Shown here: positions 39,701-46,192 of the stretch, one piece after another
How positions within the stretch are numbered: position 1 is the stretch's first letter
Layout of the letters: each line of letters starts with the position of its first letter
Translations under genes and position numbers: made by a program
Notes under the pieces: generated by a model
What the model was told of the DNA's origin: nothing
Seen by the model: the letters and a program-made list of their open reading frames with translations, nothing else
Databases searched by the model: none
Assembly (NCBI GenBank): GCA_022793065.1
Contig: JAAWCE010000001.1
Span: forward strand, 1 to 64,000
DNA length: 64,000 nucleotides
Source: Lachnospiraceae bacterium
GTDB taxonomy: Bacteria > Bacillota > Clostridia > Lachnospirales > Lachnospiraceae
Direction of reading: 5' to 3'

Positions 39701-42700
39701 CTATAAGTTAGATATACTTGCGGCAGCAGGATATCGTAATAATGCCTACAACAATAATAAAGTTGCTGTCAACGGAGTGGATTTGGGCGTATCAGGCAGT
39801 GTAAGTGAGGTTGGAAATAATGGTAATAACGCATTTGTGAACGGTATTGCCAATGCCTTTAAGAGCTGCAAACTTACATTGGATGAACCTGGACAGGTTG
39901 TAATTGCGTCTCAAAACGAGGGACAGCGATCCATTATGAACGCAATCCTTGTGAGCGAGTATGTAGAGCGCACAGATGACTTTGATGCGGATGCATGGGC
40001 ACTTGCAAATGAAAAAGCATCCATGCTGAAGATGAAGGCTGGATTCTTTGCAGACGACAGCACAACAATGGATTATGACGTAATTTTGGTCAACAGAATG
40101 ACAGAAACCATGGATGCACTGGAAGCAGTGATGTACATGGCAAGTATTGCTGATACCACAGAAGGCGATGCATTGTACGTTAAATGTGAGGAAGCAATAG
40201 AGCACAAGACACTGTACACTGAGAGCAGTATAGCGAACCTGGAAGCTGCAATGGCTGAATATCAGACAGCTAAGGGCGCGTTGGATATCAGGACAGTTGT
40301 GAGAGATACCTATGATGTAATCGAGTTCTGGCTCAAGGGTGTTACCACTGAATACGATGAACAGCCTTATGCTGGTTACTTCGACTTTAACACTACACAG
40401 ACCGGAGGAAGTTCATACAATGACCAACTTGTTTGGGAAGCACCGGGCTGGACAGCGGTTGGCGGCGTACCTGGACATCCTGAACTTACCACCTATAGTG
40501 AAGAGCTTGGTTATGGCTTGATCGGCGAAAGCTTTGGCGGAAGGCATCGTGGCACTGGTGATCCTGTACTGGATGACTTTATAATGGATGCAGTCTTCAA
40601 GGTAGATCTGCCGGCAGGTAATTATAAGGTAATCACCTATACAGGAGATTTACTGGCAACTGCAAAGGGCGGAGCGGCATATAACTTCTATAAGGATTAT
40701 GTAGATGCGGAGAACACTGGTACAAGCATTGCAAGTCTGGATGTTCAGACATCGGCTGCAGGACAGGTTCTTGTGCGCCCTGTGGAATTTACTTTGACGG
40801 AAGACACTACTATAACAATGGTAGCATCTAATCCTAATTTGAACTCAGCAGGAAATCCGATGTCTGGTTATACCAATGCGGTAGTCTTCGAGCAGTATAT
40901 ACCTGCAAAGGTAGAGGGCTTCTCCGTTGAGGATCTGAAGAACCTGAAAGATACTATTGATGCACAGAACCTGGTTGAGACGGATTATACCATTTCTACC
41001 TGGACAGCATTTAAAGAAGCTTATGACAAGGCAGCGGCAGCAATTGACCGTGGCCAGTTGTCAGTACAGGAAGGCGAGACACTTAAAGTGAATCTGCAGA
41101 CCACTTATGAGGCATTGGAAAAACGAGTGGCTACCGGACAGTTGTTCCTTGACTTTGGTCCTGCACAGGAAAGTGAGACAGTACCGGGTCAGGTTGCAGA
41201 TAATATTCTTTTGAGCGGTTTTGTACCTTCCGATGTGAACCTGGATAGTGCAAAGAACTTATTGTCAACCGGCGCAGATTTGTATGCGGATAATATGGAC
41301 GACAATGGTATCCATTATGGATTTACCAGTGAGGTATCCGATGGCTTTACTGCAAGCGGCGGCGCTTACTTCAGAGACTATGTATTTAGTCCAGGCGGAG
41401 CAGAATATACCTTTAAGGCTGACGTACCTGTTGGCCAGTATATGGTATATGTATACACCGGATGTAAGGAAGCTAACAACCTGACGAAGTTCTACTTTAA
41501 TGATGGCGCGGCAGCGGCAGCAAGTACCAATGAGGCAGTGACGGTACCTACAGAAGGAACTTATGCTGGAAAGACAATTTATACCCAGACGTCCAACAGC
41601 GGCGGACAGTTTGCAGCACCGACCTGTATCTACACAGTCAATGTAACCGAAAATAAGGATGCGCTGAGTGAAATCACGGGCGTGACGATGGGAACTTTGT
41701 CCCTGACTCTGTTCAATGATGAATGCACAGTGGAGACTGAAGAAACTGCAAGGTTTAACGGTATTGCATTGGCAAGAATCGGTGATGCTGGTGAAGTGAA
41801 GCCTCCTGAAGAGGTGAACAGAGACCAGTATGATCCTGAGGCGTGGACCTTTGGCGATGTTGTGAAGAAATTTGATTTTGGTAATAAAACCAGCGCAGAT
41901 GGATTTACTGTTGTAACCGATGGCGCTTATTCTGCAGAGACTGGTTATGGTTATACCAGTACCAACGAAGTTGCTTACAATAGAGTGGGCGTTTCGTGTG
42001 TAGATACCGGTGATAACATAGACCAGAACCTGGTAACAGCATGTTGTGATCTTGCGCGAGCAAGTAATGAATTAACTTTTGCTGTGGACATGCCTGCGGG
42101 CAGTTATCTGGTGCAAGCATATTCCGGATCCGGGGATGCAAATAGTGCTTATATCACCAATAAGATTTTCATCAATGGCACGGAAATTGGCAAAGTGACA
42201 GCGGGAACTACGACTGCAGATCTGAGATTCAGTACAGTGGTAACTTTGAATGAGGCAGGACAGATTGTTGTCTCTGCTCAGAACGAAGGACAGCTTGCAA
42301 TTCTCAACGCGCTTGTAATTACGGCAGCTACACCTAAGGGTGCGTTAAAGGCGCCTAAGCCGCCTGTGGCAACACAGAATCCTGGCGCGCCTACAACGAC
42401 GCAGCCGCCTGTGGCAACGGAGACACCTGTAGTGACGGAAGCACCTGTGGAAACACAGACTCCGGCAGCAACAGAAGCACCTGTGGAGACACAGACACCT
42501 GTAGTGACGGAAGCACCTGTGGAAACACAGACTCCGGCAACAACGGAAGCTCCTACGGAAACACCAATAGCAACGGATGAGCCTGCAGCAACGGATGAAC
42601 CTGTTTCAACCGACGAGCCTGCAGTAACAGAAGAAGCAGCAACTGACGAGCCTGCGGCAACGGAAGAAGCAGCAGAAACGGAAGAATCCGGAGTGGCTGA

Positions 42701-42713
42701 TGTAACGGAATAA
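30705..42713 (+). CDS. giant secreted multidomain rhamnogalacturonan-degrading protein
   Basis: A protein of about 4000 residues with a signal peptide ending near PVLAAE. Domains by eye, in order: FN3 (about 90-180); a PL11-type rhamnogalacturonan lyase (about 320-1070, DVDGDGEYEY and NIRAGAHYTEFGVYDFDGDG); BIG2 (about 1076-1154); an SGNH/CE12-like esterase (about 1350-1540, FIGDST and DGTH); FN3; a LamG-like region; BIG2; a second SGNH esterase (about 2322-2533, AGDSTVQ); a third BIG2-like region; an acidic Pro-Gly linker; several repeats of a beta-sandwich module recognised by FDFG and GYGY; and a Pro/Thr/Glu tail. No LPxTG motif or membrane anchor is seen at the C-terminus. ATG 30705 has GGAAAGGGA upstream; ATG 30684 is an alternative. 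It probably degrades pectin RG-I and removes acetyl groups. Confidence 0.85.
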   Translation: MDRKTRRLLSRLPKRFGAGVLSAAMILNGAYTGSMPVLAAETTDSWKQDVLTALDDLSEAQNGKDQFTQATENLQNAYDSLVGAKSVENLVVTAVTEDTITLEWSTFESEDLVGYNVYWADADSETAKYQLLDKDSNNLYDESGITINAADLDAAAPTVTFVVQMSTNKNHWFKVAPVTSVGAGSKSDAVMSPTAVAYETQLENINRGLTVTVTGGGAYLNWRLLGNELDGGYTETGLTGYDFNVYRGDEKIATVTDSTNYLDTGFSGELTDSTYKLVPVKDGVELTDKTCSAYDIFTADASNTNVAYIDIPLQKPADTTFRKTYGIDTMVLSGYNWAGDGYGATNVDSTITYSANDMSVADVDGDGEYEYIVEWDPSYSKDVSQQGYTGKQLIDCYELDGTLLWRLDLGVNIRAGAHYTEFGVYDFDGDGKAEMMVKTAPGSKMIKYAIGEDGKNIMENGSPKVASEDYVNISAEDAAAGVTNDSNYVFSAADYRNYLIEIFQDWGKWSRYSEKTVKDAIEGHWSNNLVDMFTTDTRWRDSDFYTGEADGSRNKVMALGSMSAADIQSYVPGYQEGDKLVNITLYNGNDVNYLGTSGRAHALMKTVRVADVKDYYGGYDLSSVDKDVTGVGYTKEEATILADYFLNHYQYRMDKHSLTVYEGYVITGPEYITLFDCSNGDELDTQDWYYEREDDGMLWGDYAMDFMEPGNRCDRFNVAVAYLDGETPSCVMGRGYYTRTTMVAYNVVDKKLAVAGSIDSGWTVMTNPFNDGPHGYDGCDPVNGTLSGQGDHYIAVADVDGNGRQEIVNGGAIVDYKDGNLHLYSSGGDYNSNDPSKGWLKYGHGDAIHITDIDPDHPGLEIVSCFEGAAWAPYNWALRDAKSNAVLFGEPGASDFGRVMIGDVLPDVPGLEISTNYDAKGNRTTSLGMGTNMNIKWAADMSTQFVNGSRDQDITITGGVNGANKFLTAVGYRTNNDTKGNPGLVADLFGDSREEIILRRADSSGLRIFMNTEVSNHKNYTLMHNAHYRVGIASQNSSYNQPAYTDYYYASDTDWSRVLLPNMPSDQEPGPVVSEPANVTLNVTTKTMVAGDTLQLIATVIPSSANQTVTWSTSDEKVATVDENGVVTAVGRGVARITATTVNGKECTCTVNVMGGYNQDGLDQMPIGTTLDFIFGSDAVSTEQKTAVKAGTVYSDETGYGFAAPSNITLTDGKDYVAGNNYRSGDEIPVYEYPTFQVKVPVGVYEVTIIQGTNGTDDAVNGAYVEGNKYSVRWSSQAFATSYTEPTADSWIYTKAGEVKTSTVETAVADGQLTINLATSLTNEGESGTTYIKEIIVTRKEQITDPSEAPTLRFIGDSTLAKYPPEDGGTWTPIPERTGWGEDFSMGRFVDESVQLVNKAVAGSSVKSYIYDGYLNDFLLNSHPGDTVIIEGGINDSAAGPRFSTAEEFKATMAYVIDCCEAFGLDVILSAGTSSATTYTEPMQALAQERELHYVDLLNLWTAYQSATGKKQGDMTVDGTHLKRVGAIVAAQLVANDIADLEGLYISGLVKKTAVNYEAPTAVATGLYAKAQTENSLTLAWNMEETTLYDPTQLITDFNVYSIGSDGKAVKVATQTAYISAGMEGPQMQTTFAAEGAGNYYVTSVGLTGEGPVSATLKVGAFTPDDSYTLSKLIETFGKQLHDATPYTVKSYAAVMTALAEGSKTLADTTATADDIKNVLDKAQAAIAALQLNAVEFIKEDFQKEPLGTAPWGVSGSHKTLMSAEMEEDGNRLLNLYVEAAGGRSVDKVFANAESAALEMVEFEWYPGNPDQRNVTEVEFLSSDTQRVLSLKSSSNGHIGYVVGNYDTSNNNYKIGDGFHAYEGSTAKDLGLTNEAWYNVKIVFNFSNHTADLYIVPRDDASLESAVIKDIAIDQASNTITKMNFRLERGRTDGDAGNDLSILWDMYMDDYGIYYGKTLNNVNTAEYEAAKAAYLEKVKGLSSEVLSGELFVLAQAVMDIMSQDVGFFTAEDYQYAVEVLKDAEKNAPSLVPATSVKVTAEAESITAGLTTAATAELSKGANEEILWSSSDESIAKVEGTGTKAVVTALKAGTVTITAKGATSGVSGSVELTVTGEAFFFNSDTAANGAYSAEIGYGFKDYTYPEPAKGWTAGISPDGNAYVARELFETDSVSYLKSSESGADYVAVYGQNWTEMPDGGRDEDKVPYQNTSAFVVDRANGNYTVSATFYNPGQSAVDVQVIAEDIVRYAAGEHATDELASASVGAGQSATVSFNLALTDGQMTLRFVRNTADDSYELAANRGVYVKSVSVDEYRTDDREKTAVLIAGDSTVQSYLDKSYRTSWAQLLYSYFGNAVKDGVNDGNNEGYATYETEDTYLVNYARDARSTKSFLEEGRLNELLLNVQEGDYVLMQFAHNDDNQNRSNRFVSIADFKENIKAYDAAIKERGGTLVLVTPIALGVWDEAGTLDHRFDDYRLAMMQSGLPVIDLMGSTLELLASIGPDNEKTIGIYKDTVHTLESGAVMYARMMSSLLLNSEDERIAPLQALMDAETAGCIRLAAETEDAIFIGTESYVAATLGKTVADGPIIFLSSDDEIVKVDDKGILTAGNKPGVAIITAGYRTGDPATTDATAYSAYVLVEVTNVKVETDVPISGSKEEIANAVLTPEEKENAEKNGDIIEITLKKDEVDEENVDAPIKEKVVEKIAELGKQLSAALGLTVDLRPGTYLNIYMQLKIGNKVDRPVTELNSPIRLTITIPEKDRLTEEEKETKERFYQLIHVHGEGENAVAEVLDDVDYNEDTYEMTFDTDKFSYYVLAYYDQEKGSEPTPPGPSDEPTPGPGEPTPGPGEPTPGPGEEPTDEPDEPTSAPGGDDGDDDDSSDDGDDDYVKSPTTYDERIAIDVDNVDMDGMMAQPMEGYMFDFGNKNGTAEGYVGITTQAYDAEAGYGWTSNTASGINASGVGVTVQDTEADAALSAAASDLLYVADGGLLEFAIDLPAGTYKLDILAAAGYRNNAYNNNKVAVNGVDLGVSGSVSEVGNNGNNAFVNGIANAFKSCKLTLDEPGQVVIASQNEGQRSIMNAILVSEYVERTDDFDADAWALANEKASMLKMKAGFFADDSTTMDYDVILVNRMTETMDALEAVMYMASIADTTEGDALYVKCEEAIEHKTLYTESSIANLEAAMAEYQTAKGALDIRTVVRDTYDVIEFWLKGVTTEYDEQPYAGYFDFNTTQTGGSSYNDQLVWEAPGWTAVGGVPGHPELTTYSEELGYGLIGESFGGRHRGTGDPVLDDFIMDAVFKVDLPAGNYKVITYTGDLLATAKGGAAYNFYKDYVDAENTGTSIASLDVQTSAAGQVLVRPVEFTLTEDTTITMVASNPNLNSAGNPMSGYTNAVVFEQYIPAKVEGFSVEDLKNLKDTIDAQNLVETDYTISTWTAFKEAYDKAAAAIDRGQLSVQEGETLKVNLQTTYEALEKRVATGQLFLDFGPAQESETVPGQVADNILLSGFVPSDVNLDSAKNLLSTGADLYADNMDDNGIHYGFTSEVSDGFTASGGAYFRDYVFSPGGAEYTFKADVPVGQYMVYVYTGCKEANNLTKFYFNDGAAAAASTNEAVTVPTEGTYAGKTIYTQTSNSGGQFAAPTCIYTVNVTENKDALSEITGVTMGTLSLTLFNDECTVETEETARFNGIALARIGDAGEVKPPEEVNRDQYDPEAWTFGDVVKKFDFGNKTSADGFTVVTDGAYSAETGYGYTSTNEVAYNRVGVSCVDTGDNIDQNLVTACCDLARASNELTFAVDMPAGSYLVQAYSGSGDANSAYITNKIFINGTEIGKVTAGTTTADLRFSTVVTLNEAGQIVVSAQNEGQLAILNALVITAATPKGALKAPKPPVATQNPGAPTTTQPPVATETPVVTEAPVETQTPAATEAPVETQTPVVTEAPVETQTPATTEAPTETPIATDEPAATDEPVSTDEPAVTEEAATDEPAATEEAAETEESGVADVTE

Positions 42714-42810
42714 CCAAAGGCGATTTGGGCAACCTGTCGTCGAATCCCATAGGACGGATTTGCCGTCCTATGGGAAAAAGCCTATCTAATTGAAAGGCAT
42801 GATATTACAG

Positions 42811-42857
42811 AGTTCTCATCGGGGAGGGCTATTGCTTTCCCTGATGAGACTCCTTTT
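42811..42857 (+). terminator. Rho-independent terminator
   Basis: A stem formed by TCTCATCGGGG and CCCTGATGAGA is followed by CTCCTTTT, about 100 bases after the giant gene. A second perfect 12-bp hairpin at 42746-42774 has A-rich rather than T-rich flanks and is less likely to terminate on this strand. Confidence 0.75.
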
Positions 42858-42958
42858 AAAATAGTTGTATTCACCAAAAATTGAAATGATATGATAATAA
42901 AGAAATGATTTAATGAAAAAGAGCTTGATGTTCGCTAAAGCGGACAAGGGGTGTAAGT

Positions 42959-43789
42959 ATGAAGTTAAACAATAATGGCAATGAAGATGTAAAGCAGAAA
43001 TTAACCAAGAATCAAGTTATAATTATTGTGGCGGCGGTTGTGGCTGCCATTGTCATATGTGGGTTTTTAATTGCGGCCATGGTTAGAGGGCATGGGTCTA
43101 TTCCAGACGGCGCCAGCAATCTTTGGAGCGATTTGACAGGTCAGGAGAACGATGGACTTACCGACCTGGAAAGGGACCTTAAAAATTTAGAGGATAACGG
43201 TATTGATATTCCGGATCTTGAGATTGATTTTGCCGGGCTGCGCGAGTCTACAAATAAGGATATCTATGCCTGGATATATATTCCGGATACGGAAGTAAAT
43301 TATCCTGTGCTGCAGCACCGTAAGGATGATACATATTATCTGAATCATAATCTGGACGGCACCGAAGGCTATCCGGGAGTAATTTATTCTGAAAGCTGCA
43401 ATTCCACTGATTTTGAGGATCTTGTGACAGTGCTTTATGGGCATAATATGAAGGATGGCAGTATGTTTGGAGGTCTGAAAGAGTTTCAGGATAAGGAATA
43501 TTTTGACAGTCATCCCTATATTTATGTTTATACAGAAGACAGATTGCTGGCCTATGAAATTGTGGCCGCCTATACTTATACGGATGAACATCTGTTAAAG
43601 AACGATGATATTTCCACACCTTCAAATTATGTGAAGTATTTGGCGGATATGGCGACAAATGCCCGGAAAAACGGTATTTGGAAGGGCGGAATCAATTTAC
43701 AGTCCGATGATAATATGTTGGCGCTATCCACTTGTGTCTCCGGTCAGAGAGAGAGTAGATTTCTGATTCAGGGAAAGCTTTTGCAATAG
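42959..43789 (+). CDS. srtB: class B sortase
   Basis: A 276-residue membrane-anchored transpeptidase with an N-terminal helix at about residues 20-45. The catalytic triad is His in LYGHNM, Cys in LSTCVSG and Arg in ESRFLI near the end. The sequence DTEVNYPVLQHRKDDTYYLNH is typical of class B. It attaches proteins with an NPxTx or related signal to the wall. The giant protein just upstream shows no clear sorting signal, so the sortase substrate is not established. A small hairpin (GTTCGC/GCGGAC) stands just before its AAGGGGTG ribosome site. Confidence 0.92.
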   Translation: MKLNNNGNEDVKQKLTKNQVIIIVAAVVAAIVICGFLIAAMVRGHGSIPDGASNLWSDLTGQENDGLTDLERDLKNLEDNGIDIPDLEIDFAGLRESTNKDIYAWIYIPDTEVNYPVLQHRKDDTYYLNHNLDGTEGYPGVIYSESCNSTDFEDLVTVLYGHNMKDGSMFGGLKEFQDKEYFDSHPYIYVYTEDRLLAYEIVAAYTYTDEHLLKNDDISTPSNYVKYLADMATNARKNGIWKGGINLQSDDNMLALSTCVSGQRESRFLIQGKLLQ

Positions 43790-43881
43790 AAAAAATATAA
43801 GCCTCTGCAGTACGCTGAGCTTACTATGATATTTATGGTAAGATAAAGCGATTGCGGGGGTTTTATTTTGATTTTTGAATC

Positions 43882-43910
43882 TTGTCATGTACTGGAATTT
43901 TGGATATAAT
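43882..43910 (+). promoter_or_regulatory. promoter of AAA ATPase gene
   Basis: TTGTCA (43882-43887) and TATAAT (43905-43910) are 17 bp apart, 45 bases before the start codon. Confidence 0.7.
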
Positions 43911-43954
43911 ACAGACAATAAACTTTTGTACTTTTGATTGGAAGGGGGTAGCGC

Positions 43955-45541
43955 ATGGGAAGATTACTGAATCCAGATAACAGTGCATTTCAGGTGGCGC
44001 TGAATTCAAAGATTTATGTAGATAAGACAGGTTTGATAGGATATACGAACAGTGTATTGAATACGGATCAGGCATTAATTTGCAACAGTCGTCCGCGACG
44101 TTTCGGGAAATCTATGACTGCAAATATGCTGACAGCATATTATAGCAGAGGATGTGATTCTGAGCAGATGTTTTCTAAAACTGTGATTGGCAGAGATGAA
44201 CATTTTAAGGACCATTTAAACAGATATGATGTGATTCATTTTGATGCGCAGTGGTGTATGGCTCCGGCAAAAAGTGCGGATTGTTTGGTTGGATATATCC
44301 AGAGTAGTATTATTGAGGAATTGAACAGGGAGTTTGCCGGGATATTACAGCAGGATATGGAAAGTCTGGCAGATGCTTTGTCGCATATCAATCAGGCAAC
44401 AGGAAGAAAGTTTATTATAATTATAGATGAATGGGATGTACTGATTCGAGATGAGGCGGCTAATTCTTCTGTACAGGAAGAATACATTAATTTTCTCCGA
44501 TCTCTGTTCAAAGGCACCGAACCAACGAAATTTCTGCGTTTGGCATTTTTGACAGGCATATTGCCGATAAAAAAGGTAAAAACTCAATCTGCATTAAATA
44601 ATTTTGATGAGTTTACTATGTTGGATCCTGGAGTATTGGCGCCGTATATAGGTTTTACAGAGGAGGAAGTTAAGGTATTATGTGGAAAATACAATAAAGA
44701 TTTTGGAGAAGTGAGACGTTGGTATGATGGTTACATCTTGGATGAGGGTCATGTGTACAATCCAAAGGCAGTGGTCAGTGTGATGCTGCGGGGAAATTTT
44801 AAGAATTACTGGTCTAAGACCGGAACTTATGAATCCATATTGCCATTAATCTGTATGGACTTTGACGGATTGAAAGCAGCGGTAATTGCAATGTTGTCAG
44901 GCGCATGTGTCAAGGTTAAAGTTACAACATATCAAAATGATATGTTTACCTTTAAAAATAAGGATGATGTGCTCACAGCATTGATCCATCTTGGATATCT
45001 GGCATATCATCAGAAAAGCGGAATGGCTTATATTCCAAACGAAGAAATCCGTACTGAGTTTGAAGAGGCGATAGAAGAAACTAAGTGGAATGAATTTTTG
45101 GAGTTTCAGAGAAAATCGGAAAAATTATTAGATGCTACACTGGAGATGGATAACAAAACCGCGGCAGAGATAATAGAACAGGTTCATATGGAGTTTGCTT
45201 CGGCAATTCAATACAATGATGAAAATTCACTTAGTTGCGTACTGACAGTTGCATATCTGGGAGCAATGCGGTATTATTTTATTCCAGTGCGTGAATTCCC
45301 TACAGGAAGGGGATTTGCTGATTATGTGTTTATTCCAAAGCCGGAGTATGTAGGAGAAATACCAGCGCTGGTGGTAGAGCTGAAATGGAATAAAAGTGCC
45401 GGAGCTGCTATCCGGCAAGTGAAAGAGAGAAATTATACCCAGGCATTGGAGAGATATACAGGTAATATTTTGACAGTTGGGGTTAATTATGATAAGAAAA
45501 GCAAGATCCGTGAATGTATCATAGAACACTTTGTGAAATAG
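43955..45541 (+). CDS. AAA ATPase with C-terminal PD-(D/E)XK nuclease-like domain
   Basis: A 528-residue protein of the AAA-ATPase-like/DUF1703 family. The N-terminus MGRLLNPDNSAFQVALNSKIYVDK is diagnostic. Walker A is the family variant SRPRRFGKSM near residues 47-56 and Walker B is FIIIIDEWD near 151-159. The C-terminal domain has ADYVFIPK and ALVVELKW, matching a PD-(D/E)XK fold. The family occurs in many copies in Clostridia and Bacteroidetes; its function is unproven. Broken N-terminal remnants of the same family lie at 45584 and 60027, each just upstream of an invertible segment. Confidence 0.88.
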   Translation: MGRLLNPDNSAFQVALNSKIYVDKTGLIGYTNSVLNTDQALICNSRPRRFGKSMTANMLTAYYSRGCDSEQMFSKTVIGRDEHFKDHLNRYDVIHFDAQWCMAPAKSADCLVGYIQSSIIEELNREFAGILQQDMESLADALSHINQATGRKFIIIIDEWDVLIRDEAANSSVQEEYINFLRSLFKGTEPTKFLRLAFLTGILPIKKVKTQSALNNFDEFTMLDPGVLAPYIGFTEEEVKVLCGKYNKDFGEVRRWYDGYILDEGHVYNPKAVVSVMLRGNFKNYWSKTGTYESILPLICMDFDGLKAAVIAMLSGACVKVKVTTYQNDMFTFKNKDDVLTALIHLGYLAYHQKSGMAYIPNEEIRTEFEEAIEETKWNEFLEFQRKSEKLLDATLEMDNKTAAEIIEQVHMEFASAIQYNDENSLSCVLTVAYLGAMRYYFIPVREFPTGRGFADYVFIPKPEYVGEIPALVVELKWNKSAGAAIRQVKERNYTQALERYTGNILTVGVNYDKKSKIRECIIEHFVK

Positions 45542-45583
45542 AAATGTTTAGAATAAATTTGAATTGAAAAGGAGTGATAGAAT

Positions 45584-45642
45584 ATGGGAATCCGGGAAAT
45601 GTGGCATTTCGAGAAGTGTTGCTTTCTCGGATTTTAGAGTAG
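45584..45642 (+). pseudogene. N-terminal remnant of AAA ATPase family gene
   Basis: An ATG with the site AAAGGAG is followed, one frame over, by codons for NPGNVAFREVLLSRILE and a stop. This matches the family start (NPDNSAFQVALNSKI). A small deletion after ATGGGA broke the frame. It lies 42 bases after the intact relative and 64 bases before invertible segment 2. Confidence 0.7.
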
Positions 45643-45705
45643 CGGAAGTTCTATGAGACTGGCGGGGCATATTTGGGTCATGGAGGGGAAGTGAGTAAAA
45701 TAGAA

Positions 45706-45730
45706 TTCGCAGAATATCTTAATCTGCGAA
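45706..45730 (+). repeat. inverted repeat, left, segment 2
   Basis: Arms TTCGCAGA and TCTGCGAA with centre ATATCTTAA. The palindrome extends four more bases on each side (AGAA/TTCT). Confidence 0.9.
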
Positions 45731-45809
45731 TTCTGTATATAGGTAACTGATTTACTTTATTATGATATTAAAAATACGTCTCATAACTTATTTCATATCA
45801 TTGAAATTC

Positions 45810-45838
45810 ATTATAAACACTGTAATCTACTTTGTCAA
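45810..45838 (-). promoter_or_regulatory. invertible promoter 2, pointing left
   Basis: On the minus strand TTGACA (45833-45838) and TATAAT (45810-45815) are 17 bp apart. The spacer begins AAGTAGATT, as in promoter 3. Confidence 0.88.
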
Positions 45839-45984
45839 GCAAATAAAATTTTTCCATGTAAGCTTTAAGGTAGTACAAAATAAGGCTTTAATTGCCAAAG
45901 TTCTGACAAGGTACAATCATATTGTTACATATCATAAAAATGTAGAGAATATCATATATGAAATATACATATCCTTTTATTTGG

Positions 45985-46093
45985 GGTCAAACAAAGGGTC
46001 AGGTTAGGTATGCCTGATAGAAGATGAATATGGGGACTTGGGAATATAAAAATCTTAGATATATTTTATTTTCAGGGGTCGGCAGAAGGGTCA
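45985..46093 (+). repeat. paired GGTCA repeats, segment 2
   Basis: GGTCA at 45985 and 45997, and GGTCG at 46077 with GGTCA at 46089. Each pair is spaced 12 bases, and the pairs are 92 bases apart. Confidence 0.6.
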
Positions 46094-46121
46094 AAAATAT
46101 AAAATAACGGTGGTTATCAGT

Positions 46122-46174
46122 ATAATGCCATTGGCTTCGCAGATTAAGATAATCTGCGAAGCCAATGGCATTAT
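46122..46174 (-). repeat. inverted repeat, right, segment 2, in a 25-bp-arm palindrome
   Basis: The core site at 46136-46160 has arms TTCGCAGA and TCTGCGAA with centre TTAAGATAA. Flanking bases extend the perfect pairing to 25 bp per arm with a 3-base centre. In RNA it would form a very strong hairpin followed by TTTT, which may also act as a terminator upstream of operon 2. Confidence 0.9.
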
Positions 46175-46192
46175 TTTGGTGTAAAACGGAGA

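Larger units (their letters stand above)
45706..46160. other. invertible promoter segment 2 (OFF as read)
   Basis: A 455-bp segment is bounded by 25-bp inverted repeats matching at 24 of 25 positions. The single consensus promoter inside points left, away from operon 2. Two pairs of GGTCA-type repeats lie on the right side, with the last one 47 bases before the right repeat. Inversion would put the -10 box at 46051-46056 facing operon 2, about 140 bases before its first gene. No gene is present here. Confidence 0.88.
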
